In this document: positions 35,147 to 44,223 of the stretch, piece after piece
Layout of the letters: each line of letters starts with the position of its first letter
Position numbering within the stretch: position 1 is the stretch's first letter
NCBI RefSeq assembly: GCF_009601055.1
Contig: NZ_WITI01000001.1
Span: 266,737-330,736, forward strand
DNA from: Lactococcus sp. dk101
GTDB lineage: Bacteria > Bacillota > Bacilli > Lactobacillales > Streptococcaceae
Reading direction: 5' to 3'
DNA length: 64,000 bases
Program-made: the position numbers and the translations under genes
The notes under the pieces: generated by a model
Seen by the model: the letters and a program-made list of their open reading frames with translations, nothing else
What the model was told of the DNA's origin: nothing
The model's database searches: none

Positions 35147-36097
35147 ATGAATCAGGCATTATTTTTAAACTCGGTTTTACAAGAAAAAATTTGGGGCGGC
35201 GACCATTTGAAAGCTTACGGTTATGATTTGCCAAGTGATAAAGTGGGTGAATATTGGGCCATTTCGGCGCATCCACATGGCGTATCAACCATTGCTAATG
35301 GTGAATTCAAAGGGATGACGTTGGATAAATTGTATGCGGAACACCGTGAATTATTTGGCGACAGTGAAGAAACTGTTTTTCCGTTGTTGACAAAGATTTT
35401 GGATGCGAATGACTGGTTATCTGTGCAAGTCCACCCAGACAATGCATATGGAGCAGAACACGAAGGTGAACTTGGAAAAACGGAATGTTGGTACATCATT
35501 TCAGCTGAACCAGGTGCTGAGATTGTTTACGGACATACAGCAAAAAGCCGTCAAGAATTGGCACAAATGATTGCCGATGGAAACTGGGATAATTTGTTGA
35601 CAAAAGTTCCTGTCAAAGCTGGCCAATTTTACCATGTTCCTTCTGGAACCATGCATGCTGTTGGTGCGGGAATTGTGATTTTAGAAACGCAACAATCTTC
35701 TGATACGACTTATCGGGTTTATGATTTTGATCGTCGCGATAAAGAAGGCAATCTGCGTGAGTTGCATATCCAACAATCTATCGATGTTTTGACGATTCCT
35801 GGAGATAAATTGCCAGACAATAAGGTTATGACAGAAAAATTTGAAGGTGCAGAACTTTCAACATTAGTTAAATCTGAATTTTTTGATGTCTATAAATGGG
35901 TCATCAACGGAAGCCATGACTTTACTAAAAATGCCATTTATACATTAGTCTCAGTTCTTGAAGGAGAAGGAGAACTGGAGATTGAGGGACAATCCGTTAA
36001 GATTAAGAAAGGCAATCACTTTATTTTACCAAGCACCGTTGAAAATTGGAGAATTTCTGGTCAACTTGAAATGATTGCAAGCAACCCTACAAAATAA
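35147..36097 (+). CDS. manA: Mannose-6-phosphate isomerase, class I
   Basis: 316 residues. Interconverts mannose-6-P and fructose-6-P. Zinc ligands in QVHPDNAYGAEHEGE (about 98) and the later VPSGTMHAVG region; the Arg in RVYDFDRRD near 190. TATAAT at 35108 and AAGGGG RBS. Confidence 0.95.
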   Translation: MNQALFLNSVLQEKIWGGDHLKAYGYDLPSDKVGEYWAISAHPHGVSTIANGEFKGMTLDKLYAEHRELFGDSEETVFPLLTKILDANDWLSVQVHPDNAYGAEHEGELGKTECWYIISAEPGAEIVYGHTAKSRQELAQMIADGNWDNLLTKVPVKAGQFYHVPSGTMHAVGAGIVILETQQSSDTTYRVYDFDRRDKEGNLRELHIQQSIDVLTIPGDKLPDNKVMTEKFEGAELSTLVKSEFFDVYKWVINGSHDFTKNAIYTLVSVLEGEGELEIEGQSVKIKKGNHFILPSTVENWRISGQLEMIASNPTK

Positions 36098-36112
36098 TAA
36101 AACACATAAACT

Positions 36113-36200
36113 AAGTCTTGTCAGGGATAACCATGCCCGAAAGGGCTGATTTTCTCCCGTTTTAAGGAACTGGAGACTGTCAGTGCTGACAAGATTTTTT
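36113..36200 (+). ncRNA. Structured RNA candidate and terminator downstream of manA
   Basis: AGTCTTGTCAG (36114-36124) pairs over distance with CTGACAAGA (36186-36194), followed by TTTTTT. Inside lies GGGA ... TCCC enclosing GCCC-GAAA-GGGC with a GNRA loop. The closing arm contains the palindrome 36179-36190. The multibranched shape is more than a simple terminator needs. No known riboswitch class is recognised. Confidence 0.5.
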
Positions 36201-36219
36201 CTTACATATCGTTAAATCT

Positions 36220-36260
36220 TTGCAAATTGAAAATTTTGTGATATAATTTGATACATGAAA
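36220..36260 (+). promoter_or_regulatory. fabT promoter with a FabT-like box
   Basis: TTGCAA (36220-36225), 16 bases, TATAAT (36242-36247). TTTGA-TACA-TGAAA (36247-36260) overlaps the -10; a close relative of the TTTGA-N4-TCAAA sites at 38086 and 42705. Autoregulation is likely. Confidence 0.6.
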
Positions 36261-36302
36261 TGATTTGCGGTATAAAATATTACTAAACAAATCGGAGATA
36301 AA

Positions 36303-36743
36303 ATGAAAACAGATTTTGATAGAGTCAACGAATGGTTAATTCAACTGTTCCATGATTTCATGATTTTAGAGGAGCAATTTCTCAAAGATCGCGAGACCCC
36401 TGATGTGACTGTCAAAGAGCTTCAAATATTGACGCTTATCCATGCTTTAGGAAGCTGTCGTGCGACAGATATTGCTAAAGACCAAAAATTGGCCCTTTCA
36501 ACGATTACCATTACACTTAATCGACTTGAGAAAAAGGGATATATTCGAAGAACACCGTCAAAAACCGACCGTCGTGTCATTTTTGTGGGTCTTGAAGAAA
36601 AGGGCAATCAAATCTGTGATGATCACCGAGAATTTTTCAGTGATATTACCGACAGTCTTTTCGATAGCATTTACGATACTAGCGAGGATAAACTGGAGGG
36701 TGCATTAGATAACTTGCATCATTCATTGGAGAATTTGAAATAA
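36303..36743 (+). CDS. fabT: FabT-like MarR regulator of fatty-acid synthesis
   Basis: 146 residues. MarR winged helix: [35 protein letters not shown] (about 50-84) then KTDRRV. Its place directly before fabH marks it as FabT, which represses fab genes when bound to long-chain acyl-ACP. Confidence 0.9.
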   Translation: MKTDFDRVNEWLIQLFHDFMILEEQFLKDRETPDVTVKELQILTLIHALGSCRATDIAKDQKLALSTITITLNRLEKKGYIRRTPSKTDRRVIFVGLEEKGNQICDDHREFFSDITDSLFDSIYDTSEDKLEGALDNLHHSLENLK

Positions 36744-36744
36744 A

Positions 36745-37716
36745 ATGTTTGCAAAAATTACAGCAGCAGCTCATGCTTGCCCAAGTCATATTGTAAGTAA
36801 TGACCAGCTTTCAACCATTATGGATACTTCAGACGAATGGATTTTCTCAAGAACGGGAATTAAAAATCGTCATATTTCTACTGGTGAAGATACTTCGGAT
36901 TTGGCGATTAAAGTCGCTCAAAAATTACTTAACCAAAAAGGACTTGATGCCAGCGAGCTTGACTTTATTATTGTAGCTACCATTACGCCAGACTCACAGA
37001 TGCCGTCAGTTGCGGCGCGTGTTCAGGCAGCAATTGGTGCTGAGCGTGCATTTGCCTATGATTTAGTTGCTGCGTGTTCGGGCTTCGTCTTTGCCTTGTC
37101 AACTGCTGAAAAATTGATTTTGGCTGGACAACAAAAAGGACTTGTGATTGGTGCTGAAGTTTTTTCTAAAATTTTGGACTGGTCAGACCGCTCGACTGCT
37201 GTATTATTTGGAGACGGTGCTGGTGGTGTCTTGCTGGAAAATGCAAGTTCAACACCATTTGTCATAGCAGAAGAATTAAGAACAGATGGTTCACGTGGAG
37301 ACAAATTAACCTCAGGAGCAACAGGCGTGCATTCGCCATTTGCTCAAGTTGATGGGCCAAAGGCGAGCATTCAAATGGACGGACGTGCCATCTTTGATTT
37401 TGCAACGCGAGATGTTCCTAAAAATATGCTGTCAGTACTGACAAAAGCACAACTTGCTGTTGAAGAAGTTGATTATTTCTTGCTTCATCAAGCCAATTCT
37501 AGAATTCTTGATAAGATGGCCAAAAAAATAGGCGCTGACCGCCATAAATTTTTACAAAATATGGCAGAATATGGCAATACAAGTGCTGCCAGCATACCTA
37601 TCCTCTTGTCAGAATCGATAGAAAGTGGTAAGCTATCATTAGGAATAAATCAAAAGATTATTCTGAGCGGATTTGGTGGGGGATTGACTTGGGGAACTAT
37701 GTTGATTCAACTCTAA
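36745..37716 (+). CDS. fabH: 3-oxoacyl-ACP synthase III
   Basis: 323 residues. Starts fatty-acid synthesis by joining acetyl-CoA with malonyl-ACP. Catalytic Cys in AACSGFVF (about 112), His in LLHQANSRI (about 248), Asn in GNTSAAS (about 278). One base after fabT. Palindrome at 37431 encodes LSVLT. Confidence 0.96.
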   Translation: MFAKITAAAHACPSHIVSNDQLSTIMDTSDEWIFSRTGIKNRHISTGEDTSDLAIKVAQKLLNQKGLDASELDFIIVATITPDSQMPSVAARVQAAIGAERAFAYDLVAACSGFVFALSTAEKLILAGQQKGLVIGAEVFSKILDWSDRSTAVLFGDGAGGVLLENASSTPFVIAEELRTDGSRGDKLTSGATGVHSPFAQVDGPKASIQMDGRAIFDFATRDVPKNMLSVLTKAQLAVEEVDYFLLHQANSRILDKMAKKIGADRHKFLQNMAEYGNTSAASIPILLSESIESGKLSLGINQKIILSGFGGGLTWGTMLIQL

Positions 37717-37776
37717 TCCAACCCTAAAACATTGGTTATAAACCGCGCTAAGCGGATTAATAATATATTTACTAAC

Positions 37777-37794
37777 GAATGAAAATTTTCATTC
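37777..37794. promoter_or_regulatory. Perfect 18-bp palindrome upstream of acpP
   Basis: GAATGAAAATTTTCATTC ends 7 bases before the acpP RBS. It could be an operator or an mRNA hairpin setting the high acpP expression. A small CCGC-GCTAA-GCGG hairpin at about 37743-37755 lies upstream. Confidence 0.6.
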
Positions 37795-37815
37795 ACAATA
37801 AAAGGAGAAACACTC

Positions 37816-38040
37816 ATGGCTGTATTTGAAAAAGTACAAGATATCATCGCTGACGAACTTGGAAAAGACAAAGAAGAAATCACACTTGAAACAACATTCG
37901 AAGCACTCGATGCTGATTCACTTGACCTCTTCCAAATCATCAATGACATCGAAGACGAATTTGAAGTTGAAGTTGATACTGACCAAGACCTCAAGACAGT
38001 TTCTGAACTTGTCAACTACGTTGAAGAACTTAAAAAATAA
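37816..38040 (+). CDS. acpP: Acyl carrier protein
   Basis: 74 residues, very acidic. The phosphopantetheine Ser is in DADSLDL (about residue 36). RBS AAAGGAG. A GGGG-N8-CCCC hairpin follows at about 38048-38063 and may end or trim part of the transcripts. Confidence 0.96.
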   Translation: MAVFEKVQDIIADELGKDKEEITLETTFEALDADSLDLFQIINDIEDEFEVEVDTDQDLKTVSELVNYVEELKK

Positions 38041-38085
38041 TGAAAAAGGGGTGTTCGTGCCCCTATTCATTTTAAAAAAATATAG

Positions 38086-38099
38086 TTTGATATCTCAAA
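38086..38099. promoter_or_regulatory. FabT-like box upstream of fabD
   Basis: TTTGA-TATC-TCAAA, perfect inverted repeat, 17 bases before the fabD start. Confidence 0.6.
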
Positions 38100-38115
38100 T
38101 AAAACGGTGAAAAAC

Positions 38116-39042
38116 ATGACTAAAACAGCATTTCTATTTTCTGGGCAGGGCGCTCAAAAATTGGGTATGGCTTATGACTTATATGAAAAATATGATCTCG
38201 TCAAAGAAACATTCGAACGTGCCAGCAGTTTGCTGGGCTACGACTTGCGTTTTTTGATTGACCATGATGAAGACAAGCTCAATGAAACCAAATACACTCA
38301 GCCAGCCATTTTGGCAACTTCAGTAGCCATTTATCGCTTGCTCGAAGCCAATGGCATCACGCCAGATGTTGTTGCAGGACTCAGCTTAGGCGAATACACA
38401 GCAATGGTTGCCTCTGGCAAAATGACATTTGACGAAGCGATTGTTCTCGTTTCTAAACGCGGTCAATTCATGACTGAAGCAGCACCAACAGGCTCAGGAA
38501 AAATGGTCGCTGTCATGAATACCAATGCCGAATTGATTGAAGAAATTTGTCAAAAGGCAAGTGAAAAAGGCATTGTCAGTCCTGCCAACTATAATACGCC
38601 AGGACAAATTGTGATTGGTGGTCAAGCAGAAGCAGTTGACACAGCTGTCGAGATGCTCAAAGCAGCGGGCAGTAAAAAGTTGATTGAACTGAAAGTTTCA
38701 GGCCCATTCCATACGGCAATCTTAAAACCAGCCAGCGAAAAATTGGCTGTTGAACTTGAAAAAATTCAATATGAACCATTCAAACTTCCACTGATTTCGA
38801 ACACCACAGCTCAGGTCATGGAAGATGACCAAGTTGTGTCATTGCTGACAAGACAAGTAATGGAACCTGTCCGTTTTTACGAGTCAGTTGAAACCATGAA
38901 AAAACTGAATGTGACCCGTTTTATCGAGGTTGGACCTGGTAAAGCCTTGTCTGGCTTTATCAAACGGATTGATAAGACTGCTGATTTCACAAATGTTGAA
39001 GATTTAGCAAGTTTTGAAGCCTTGATAGAAGCTGAAAAATAA
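38116..39042 (+). CDS. fabD: Malonyl-CoA:ACP transacylase
   Basis: 308 residues from ATG 38116; a GTG at 38107 has no RBS. FLFSGQGAQ start, active Ser in GLSLGEY (about 90), His in GPFHTAIL (about 199). Loads malonyl units on ACP. No fabK precedes it, unlike streptococci. Confidence 0.95.
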   Translation: MTKTAFLFSGQGAQKLGMAYDLYEKYDLVKETFERASSLLGYDLRFLIDHDEDKLNETKYTQPAILATSVAIYRLLEANGITPDVVAGLSLGEYTAMVASGKMTFDEAIVLVSKRGQFMTEAAPTGSGKMVAVMNTNAELIEEICQKASEKGIVSPANYNTPGQIVIGGQAEAVDTAVEMLKAAGSKKLIELKVSGPFHTAILKPASEKLAVELEKIQYEPFKLPLISNTTAQVMEDDQVVSLLTRQVMEPVRFYESVETMKKLNVTRFIEVGPGKALSGFIKRIDKTADFTNVEDLASFEALIEAEK

Positions 39043-39051
39043 GGAATTGCA

Positions 39052-39207
39052 ATGAAAATTAATCTCTTTGGCTTAGGAATTTTTATGATTGTGCTTGGCA
39101 TTTTGGTCCTTCTTTTAGGAGGCAAAATCGCAGGTGCGTACATTTACACCATTATTCTGGTGGTCTATGGTATTGGATTAGTCGTAAAATATAAAGGAAA
39201 AAAATAG
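39052..39207 (+). CDS. 51-residue membrane protein inside the fab operon
   Basis: ATG 39052 with AAGGAATTGCA upstream; TAG 39205-39207 overlaps the GTG start of fabG by one base (TAGTG), so translation is coupled. Two hydrophobic segments (about 4-22 and 26-44) and a basic KYKGKK end. Too short for usual ORF cut-offs. Function unknown. Confidence 0.7.
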   Translation: MKINLFGLGIFMIVLGILVLLLGGKIAGAYIYTIILVVYGIGLVVKYKGKK

Positions 39208-39938
39208 TGGAACTTAAAAATAAAAATGTTTTTATTACAGGCTCAACACGCGGAATTGGACATGCCATTGCATTAGCCTTTGCTAAAGCAGGAGCCAACG
39301 TAGTTATCAATGGTCGCTCTGCCATTTCATCTGAATTGCTTTCTGAATTTACCAGTTTTGGTATCAAAGCGGTCGGTGTTTCTGGTGATATTTCAAGCTC
39401 AAGCGATGCCAAACGGATGATTGCCGAAGCTACAGAATTACTCGGCTCTGTCGATATTTTGGTCAACAATGCCGGAATTACGAAAGACGGTCTGTCATTA
39501 AAGATGAGCGAAGCGGATTTTGAAGCAGTCTTGAAAATCAATTTGACCGGAAGTTTCAATATGACGCAAGCTGTCTTAAAAGCAATGACCCGTGCCAGAA
39601 GTGGTGCCATTATCAACATTTCATCAGTAGTGGGATTGATTGGTAATGCGGGCCAAGCCAATTATGCGGCTTCAAAAGCAGGCTTGATTGGTTTGACAAA
39701 ATCGATTGCACGTGAGGTTGCTGGACGAAATGTTCGAGTTAATGCCGTTGCACCAGGATTTATCGCGTCTGACATGACTGCTGTCCTTTCTGACAAGGTC
39801 AAAGACGCCATGTTGGGACAAATTCCGATGAAGCGTTTTGGTCAGGCAGAAGAAATCGCAACTGCGGTCCTCTTCTTGGCAGAACAAGAATACATTACAG
39901 GTCAAGTCCTCACGATTGACGGCGGTATGGTAATGTAA
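39207..39938 (+). CDS. fabG: 3-oxoacyl-ACP reductase
   Basis: 243 residues, GTG start with AAAGGAAAA upstream. NADPH motif GSTRGIGHA (11-19), NNAG, catalytic Ser and YAASK (about 150). Reduces beta-ketoacyl-ACP. Confidence 0.95.
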   Translation: MELKNKNVFITGSTRGIGHAIALAFAKAGANVVINGRSAISSELLSEFTSFGIKAVGVSGDISSSSDAKRMIAEATELLGSVDILVNNAGITKDGLSLKMSEADFEAVLKINLTGSFNMTQAVLKAMTRARSGAIINISSVVGLIGNAGQANYAASKAGLIGLTKSIAREVAGRNVRVNAVAPGFIASDMTAVLSDKVKDAMLGQIPMKRFGQAEEIATAVLFLAEQEYITGQVLTIDGGMVM

Positions 39939-39973
39939 ACATTGAATAAATAAACAAATAATAGAGGTAAATC

Positions 39974-41197
39974 ATGACAAATAGAGTTGTAATTACAGGA
40001 TTTGGTGTCGTTAGTGCGATTGGGAATAGTCCAGAAGAATTTTGGCAAGGCTTGAAAGCTGGTAAAACAGGTATCGGTCCTTTGGATCGTTTTGATGCGG
40101 AAGCAACGGGAATTTCTGTTGCTGCACAAGTTAAAGATTTTCCATTTGACAAATATTTCGAACGAAAAGACGCACGTCGCATGGATTTGTTCAGCCAATA
40201 CGCTGTTCACGCGTCACTCGATGCAATGGCAATGTCAGGCATTACTGAAGACAACACAGACTATGATCGTTTGGGCTGTATCATGGCTTCAGGTATTGGT
40301 GGCTTAGGACAATCTCAAAAGAATTCACAGGCCTTACTCAAAGGCCCTAAAAAAGTAGCACCATTGTATGTTCCCCTTGCAATTGCAAATATGGGAGCTG
40401 GAAATGTTGCCATGCGTGTCGGTGCAAGAGGAACCTCCCGTGCAGAAGTCACTGCATGTGCAGCAGGTGCCAATGCGATTGGTTCAGCCTTCCGTGAAAT
40501 CAAACACGGCTATGCTGATGCAATGATTGCTGGAGGCTGTGAAGCAGCAATTTGTGAACTCGGAATTGCTGGATTTGCTAATTTGACCGCTTTGACAAAA
40601 GAAACAGACCCAAGCATTGCCTGCCGTCCATTTGACAAAAACCGTTCAGGTTTTGTCATGGGTGAAGGTGCTGGCGTTCTGATTTTGGAAAGTCTTGAAC
40701 ACGCACAAGAACGTGGCGCAACCATTTTGGCAGAAATCGTTGGTTATGGCTGTACAAATGACGCCTTCCACATGACAACACCAAGTGGAACAGGGGCTGA
40801 AAACGCAATGAAGATGGCCATGGCAGAAGGTGATATTGAAGCAGAAGATGTGGATTATATCAATGCACACGGGACTTCTACACACGCCAACGAAGAAACA
40901 GAAGCAAAAGCCATTCACAATGTTGTTGGTGACAAAGCATTGGTTTCATCAACAAAAGCCTTGCACGGTCACGCACTCGGCGCAACAGGTGGTATCGAAG
41001 CCGTTGCAACTGTTTTATCACTCATGAATCAATACGCACCAGTTAATGCTGGGACAACAGAACTTGACGATGACATGACCATTAATGTCGTTATTGGACA
41101 AGGAAAAGAAGCAGAAATCAATGTTGCATTGACACAAGACTTCGGTTTTGGTGGACACAATGCCGTCCTAGCTTTCAAAAAATGGGCTGACGCATAA
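39974..41197 (+). CDS. fabF: 3-oxoacyl-ACP synthase II
   Basis: 407 residues. Cys in VTACAAGANAIG (about 162), His in NAHGTST (about 300) and KALHGHALGATG (about 335). Chain elongation step. RBS AGAGG. Confidence 0.97.
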   Translation: MTNRVVITGFGVVSAIGNSPEEFWQGLKAGKTGIGPLDRFDAEATGISVAAQVKDFPFDKYFERKDARRMDLFSQYAVHASLDAMAMSGITEDNTDYDRLGCIMASGIGGLGQSQKNSQALLKGPKKVAPLYVPLAIANMGAGNVAMRVGARGTSRAEVTACAAGANAIGSAFREIKHGYADAMIAGGCEAAICELGIAGFANLTALTKETDPSIACRPFDKNRSGFVMGEGAGVLILESLEHAQERGATILAEIVGYGCTNDAFHMTTPSGTGAENAMKMAMAEGDIEAEDVDYINAHGTSTHANEETEAKAIHNVVGDKALVSSTKALHGHALGATGGIEAVATVLSLMNQYAPVNAGTTELDDDMTINVVIGQGKEAEINVALTQDFGFGGHNAVLAFKKWADA

Positions 41198-41230
41198 GAA
41201 TTGACGAAGCACTAAGGGGAAACAAAAAAA

Positions 41231-41707
41231 ATGAATATTTCAGAAGTAAAAGAATTAATGGATAAATTTGAAGGCTCAAACTTACGCGAGTTTTCATGGA
41301 AAAATGCTGAAGGCGAATTAGCCTTGTCAAAAAATGAGGGACATTTTGCACCAACAACACAAGGAATGGCTCCTGTCATTGCAGCTACACCTAGTACTGT
41401 TAGTGCTGTAACATCAGTTGAAACAGCAGCTTCATCTGCACCAGCAGAAAGCCCAGTAGAAAGTCAAGCTGAAGGCGAAGCTGTCAAGAGTCCACTTGTT
41501 GGTGTCGTCTATCTCAAGGCATCACCAGACAAAGCAGCATTCGTTCAAGTGGGCGATCAAGTTAAAAAAGGACAAACCCTTTTGATTATTGAAGCAATGA
41601 AAGTCATGAATGAAATTCCTGCACCAGCAGATGGCGTCGTAACAGAAATCATGGTTTCAGCAGAAGATGTTGTCGAATTTGGACAAGCATTGGTTCGTAT
41701 CAAATGA
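41231..41707 (+). CDS. accB: Biotin carboxyl carrier protein of acetyl-CoA carboxylase
   Basis: 158 residues. Ala/Ser/Pro/Val linker (about 45-85), then the biotinyl domain with Lys in EAMKVMNE (about 123). Its stop overlaps the next ATG (ATGA). Confidence 0.95.
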   Translation: MNISEVKELMDKFEGSNLREFSWKNAEGELALSKNEGHFAPTTQGMAPVIAATPSTVSAVTSVETAASSAPAESPVESQAEGEAVKSPLVGVVYLKASPDKAAFVQVGDQVKKGQTLLIIEAMKVMNEIPAPADGVVTEIMVSAEDVVEFGQALVRIK

Positions 41708-42150
41708 TTAGCGTTCGCTATCAATCACGCGGAGGCAATAGTAAAGCTGTTGCCGATTTGATTGCTGAGGCGTTTGGACTTGACGCGCAAGAGATAAGCC
41801 GTCCAGTAGAACTGGAAAAAACGGAACTTTTAATTCTTGGCGGTGGTGTTTACTGGGGGAAAATGAGCAAAAAACTGAGACATTTTGTTCAAAATATTGA
41901 AAGTGGTAAGGTCAAACAAGTGGCACTCTTTCAAACATCTGGAAACACCAAAGGCCCATTGGACGAACTTGAAAATACCCTTAAAAGCAAGGGGATTACT
42001 GTCTTACCGAGTCGCTTGGAACTGGCCTTGCATGGCCAAGGAAACTTCTTTTTGGGAAGAAAAGGCGGAAAATTGACAGCAAAACAAGAAGAAAAAGTTC
42101 GCCAATTTGTCAATGCGATTAAAATTGACTTGATTGATTTGAAAGGCTAA
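41704..42150 (+). CDS. Flavodoxin-like protein inside the fab operon
   Basis: 148 residues. Starts MISVRYQSRGGNSKAVADLI, with the flavin phosphate loop near residues 7-12, then LLILGGGVYWGKMSKK and LFQTSGNTKGP, all in flavodoxin positions. ATGA overlap with accB and 26 bases to fabZ show full operon membership. It is not part of the standard pathway; it might supply electrons to an unidentified oxidoreductase. Confidence 0.75.
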   Translation: MISVRYQSRGGNSKAVADLIAEAFGLDAQEISRPVELEKTELLILGGGVYWGKMSKKLRHFVQNIESGKVKQVALFQTSGNTKGPLDELENTLKSKGITVLPSRLELALHGQGNFFLGRKGGKLTAKQEEKVRQFVNAIKIDLIDLKG

Positions 42151-42176
42151 ATCACAATCAGCGAAAGGAATAAAAA

Positions 42177-42611
42177 ATGACTGAAAATGCAATTGACATA
42201 ACAAAGATTATGGAGGCTTTGCCTCACCGTTATCCTTTGTTGCTCGTGGATCGCGTACTTGAGATGAGTGATGATGAAATCACGGCAATTAAAAATGTGA
42301 CCATCAATGAAGAATTTTTCCAGGGACATTTTCCAAAATACCCAATCATGCCAGGTGTCTTAATCATGGAAGCATTGGCACAAGCAGCAGGAGTTTTGGA
42401 ACTTTCAAAACCTGAAAATAAAGGCAAACTCGTCTTTTATGCGGGTATGGACAATGTCAAGTACAAAAAACAAGTGGTTCCAGGAGACCAATTAGTTTTG
42501 CATGCCAAATTTGTGAAACGACGCGGCAGTATCGCTGTTGTCGAAGCAGAAGCAAAAGTTGATGGCAAAGTAGCAGCAAAAGGAACCCTTACTTTTGCTT
42601 TAGGAAATTAA
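42177..42611 (+). CDS. fabZ: 3-hydroxyacyl-ACP dehydratase
   Basis: 144 residues. [11 protein letters not shown], catalytic His in [20 protein letters not shown] (about 53) and Glu. RBS GAAAGGA. Confidence 0.96.
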   Translation: MTENAIDITKIMEALPHRYPLLLVDRVLEMSDDEITAIKNVTINEEFFQGHFPKYPIMPGVLIMEALAQAAGVLELSKPENKGKLVFYAGMDNVKYKKQVVPGDQLVLHAKFVKRRGSIAVVEAEAKVDGKVAAKGTLTFALGN

Positions 42612-42652
42612 TTCCTTTTTACGCCAGACCTAACTATTCATTTATAAACGAA

Positions 42653-42718
42653 ATATTCTTGCCACAGTCCGCGATTGTGGCAAACCTTTGGACTTATTTT
42701 TTGATTTGAATTATCAAA
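42653..42718 (+). promoter_or_regulatory. Hairpin and FabT-like box between fabZ and accC
   Basis: TTGCCACA-N9-TGTGGCAA forms an 8-bp stem (about 42658-42683); AGTCC in its loop can instead pair with GGACT before TTATTTTTT. Then TTTGA-ATTA-TCAAA (42705-42718), a perfect FabT-like repeat. The gap likely holds an attenuator or secondary promoter for accCDA. Confidence 0.55.
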
Positions 42719-42802
42719 TATTTCGATAGATAGAATAGTATGAAATGTAAAAGTAATGAGAAAAAAGAAGTTCATTCATTCCTGTGAATGATGGAGAAAA
42801 TA

Positions 42803-44182
42803 ATGTTTAATAAAATTTTGATTGCCAATCGTGGCGAAATTGCTGTGCGGATTATTCGTGCGGCACGAGAACTTGGAATTGATACAGTCGCTGTTTATTC
42901 TGAAGCGGATAAAGATGCGCTTCACGTGGCTTTGGCTGATGAAGCCATTTGTATTGGCCCAGCACGTGCGACGGAAAGTTACCTCAATATGAATAATATT
43001 CTGGAAGCAGCTGTTGCAACACATGCACAAGCCATTCACCCAGGTTTTGGATTTTTGAGTGAAAACTCAAAATTCGCACGCTTATGTGAAGAAATGAATA
43101 TTAAATTCATTGGCCCATCTGCTGAAGTCATGGATGCTATGGGAGATAAGATCAATGCCCGTGCCAGAATGCGTGAAGCAGGCGTGCCTGTCACACCGGG
43201 TTCTGATGGAGAAGTGTTCACTGCTGACGAAGCACTTGTCATTGCTGACAAAATTGGTTATCCAGTCATGCTCAAGGCATCTGCCGGTGGCGGTGGAAAA
43301 GGAATTCGTAAAGTAAGCTCAAGTGAAGAACTTGTTCCTGCCTTTAATGCAGCAACAGCGGAAGCTCAAGCTGCCTTTGGGAATGGTGCCATGTTTATTG
43401 AACGAATGATTTATCCAGCACGTCATATCGAGGTTCAAATCTTAGGCGATAGCTTTGGTCATGTAATCCATCTTGGTGAGCGTGATTGTTCTTTGCAACG
43501 CAACAACCAAAAAGTTCTTGAAGAAAGTCCTTCAGTCGCTATTGGTCAGACCCTCCGTGATAAAATTACCACTGCTGCTGTCAAAGCTGCCCAAGCGGTA
43601 AATTATGAGAATGCAGGAACCATTGAATTCTTGTTGGATGAAAAAGCGGGACAATTTTATTTCATGGAAATGAATACCCGTGTTCAAGTCGAACACCCTG
43701 TGACAGAATTTGTTTCAGGTGTGGACATTGTGAAAGAACAAATCAAAATTGCATCAGGAATTGCACTCAATCTTCAACAAGAAGACATTCATTTCTCTGG
43801 TCATGCGATTGAATGCCGAATCAATGCTGAAAATCCAAAATTTAATTTTGCACCGCAACCGGGAACCATTACCAACCTTTTCTTACCTTCAGGTGGCGTA
43901 GGTTTACGTGTTGATTCGGCTATGTACAATGGTTATACCATTCCTCCATATTATGATTCAATGATTGCCAAAGTGATTGTTCATGGTGAAAGTCGTTTTG
44001 AAGCATTGATGAAAATGCAAAGAGCGTTGATGGAATTTGATGTCGAAGGTGTTGTAACAAACATTGACTTCCAACTCGAATTGATCTCGGACGCGCACGT
44101 TATTGCTGGGGATTATGATACAGGCTTCTTGGGAAATACTTTTTTACCTGCTTATCTTGCAACCCCAGAAGAAAATGATTAA
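42803..44182 (+). CDS. accC: Biotin carboxylase
   Basis: 459 residues from ATG 42803 behind GGAG; ATG codons at 42788 and 42791 precede that RBS. FNKILIANRGEIAVRI start, ATP-grasp motif KASAGGGGKGIRKV, EMNTRVQVEHPVTE. Carboxylates biotin on AccB. Confidence 0.96.
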   Translation: MFNKILIANRGEIAVRIIRAARELGIDTVAVYSEADKDALHVALADEAICIGPARATESYLNMNNILEAAVATHAQAIHPGFGFLSENSKFARLCEEMNIKFIGPSAEVMDAMGDKINARARMREAGVPVTPGSDGEVFTADEALVIADKIGYPVMLKASAGGGGKGIRKVSSSEELVPAFNAATAEAQAAFGNGAMFIERMIYPARHIEVQILGDSFGHVIHLGERDCSLQRNNQKVLEESPSVAIGQTLRDKITTAAVKAAQAVNYENAGTIEFLLDEKAGQFYFMEMNTRVQVEHPVTEFVSGVDIVKEQIKIASGIALNLQQEDIHFSGHAIECRINAENPKFNFAPQPGTITNLFLPSGGVGLRVDSAMYNGYTIPPYYDSMIAKVIVHGESRFEALMKMQRALMEFDVEGVVTNIDFQLELISDAHVIAGDYDTGFLGNTFLPAYLATPEEND

Positions 44183-44223
44183 CAGCTTGTTCGATCAATT
44201 GAAATAGAAAACCGAGGATAGAA

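Noticed and set aside
36113-36200. Known riboswitch (Mn, SAM, THF, fluoride, ZTP) after manA
   Set aside because: None of the conserved cores that I know for these classes is present; kept only as an unassigned structured RNA.
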